Below are positions 46,776 to 46,809 of a stretch of 46,809 bases of DNA, one piece after another (position 1 is the first letter of the stretch; each line of letters begins with the position of its first letter). The stretch is taken from assembly GCA_012839215.1 (NCBI GenBank), contig DUNV01000096.1:1-46809 (forward strand). Reading direction: 5' to 3'. The translations under genes and the position numbers were made by a program. Below the pieces are notes generated by a model. It had not been told where the DNA came from. It saw only the letters and a program-made list of their open reading frames with translations, and did no database searches. Source of the DNA: Bacillota bacterium (GTDB taxonomy: Bacteria; Bacillota; Dethiobacteria; DTU022; UBA8154).

Positions 46776-46809
46776 TCTTTGAGATAGCTCGATTTTACAA
46801 GGTTTCCGA
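46776..46809. other. Window end, no feature seen
   Basis: The last 34 bases after rlmD show no gene or clear signal. Confidence 0.5.

Overview
This window looks like chromosomal DNA from an anaerobic, Gram-positive-type Firmicute, most likely class Clostridia (Peptococcaceae / Moorella / Desulfotomaculum-like). The evidence is strong AGGAGG-type ribosome binding sites, many GTG and TTG starts, a CIRCE operator on groESL, a T-box riboswitch, clade II single-chain PurL, [4Fe-4S] heterodimeric fumarase, VanW and FapA-type proteins, and a MoeA/MoeA-PBP pair. The genus cannot be read from the sequence. No rRNA, tRNA, CRISPR, insertion sequence or phage gene was seen, so this is a mostly core metabolic region.

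Layout. 1-7261: the arginine operon argC(end)-J-B-D-F-G-H, closed by a strong terminator. 7370-12303: a four-gene run of poorly characterised envelope-type proteins (membrane protein with a TPR-like tail, PRC-barrel protein, VanW protein, FapA protein). 12374-16386: a molybdenum cofactor cluster with its own promoter. It opens with a 55-residue Cys-rich protein, then moeA, a moeA fused to a substrate-binding domain, and moaB/mog. 16387-18787: a complex regulatory region with CIRCE, then groES-groEL and a terminator. 18890-26934: a guaA that lacks the glutaminase domain, then purE and purF-M-N-H-D. 26979-34723: ligA, a convergent comFB, fumarase alpha and beta subunits separated by a ybaK gene, nth, and a Lon-like AAA+ protease. 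34733-37040: trmL and a convergent ABC exporter. 37110-40250: a T-box-controlled ABC importer operon (lipoprotein, permease, ATPase). 40280-44340: a separate purL. 44367-46775: a NifX/NifB-type metal-cluster protein, an ABC-exporter pseudogene remnant, an HMA-like protein without metal cysteines, and rlmD.

How it works together. Arginine is made from N-acetylglutamate through the acetyl-recycling (ArgJ) route. Most of de novo IMP synthesis is present (PurF, D, N, L, M, E, H), with purC and purB not in the window. GMP synthesis is represented only by an ATP-pyrophosphatase-type GuaA.

The most interesting points are: (1) a T-box whose specifier region and acceptor-pairing base both fit tRNA-Phe, controlling a TrpXYZ-type ABC importer; (2) a PurH whose formyltransferase domain has Asn in place of the catalytic His; (3) a glutaminase-less GMP synthase; (4) the conserved-looking Cys-rich mini-protein opening the Moco operon; (5) a dense repeat and hairpin region between moaB and groES; (6) ybaK inside the fumarase gene pair.
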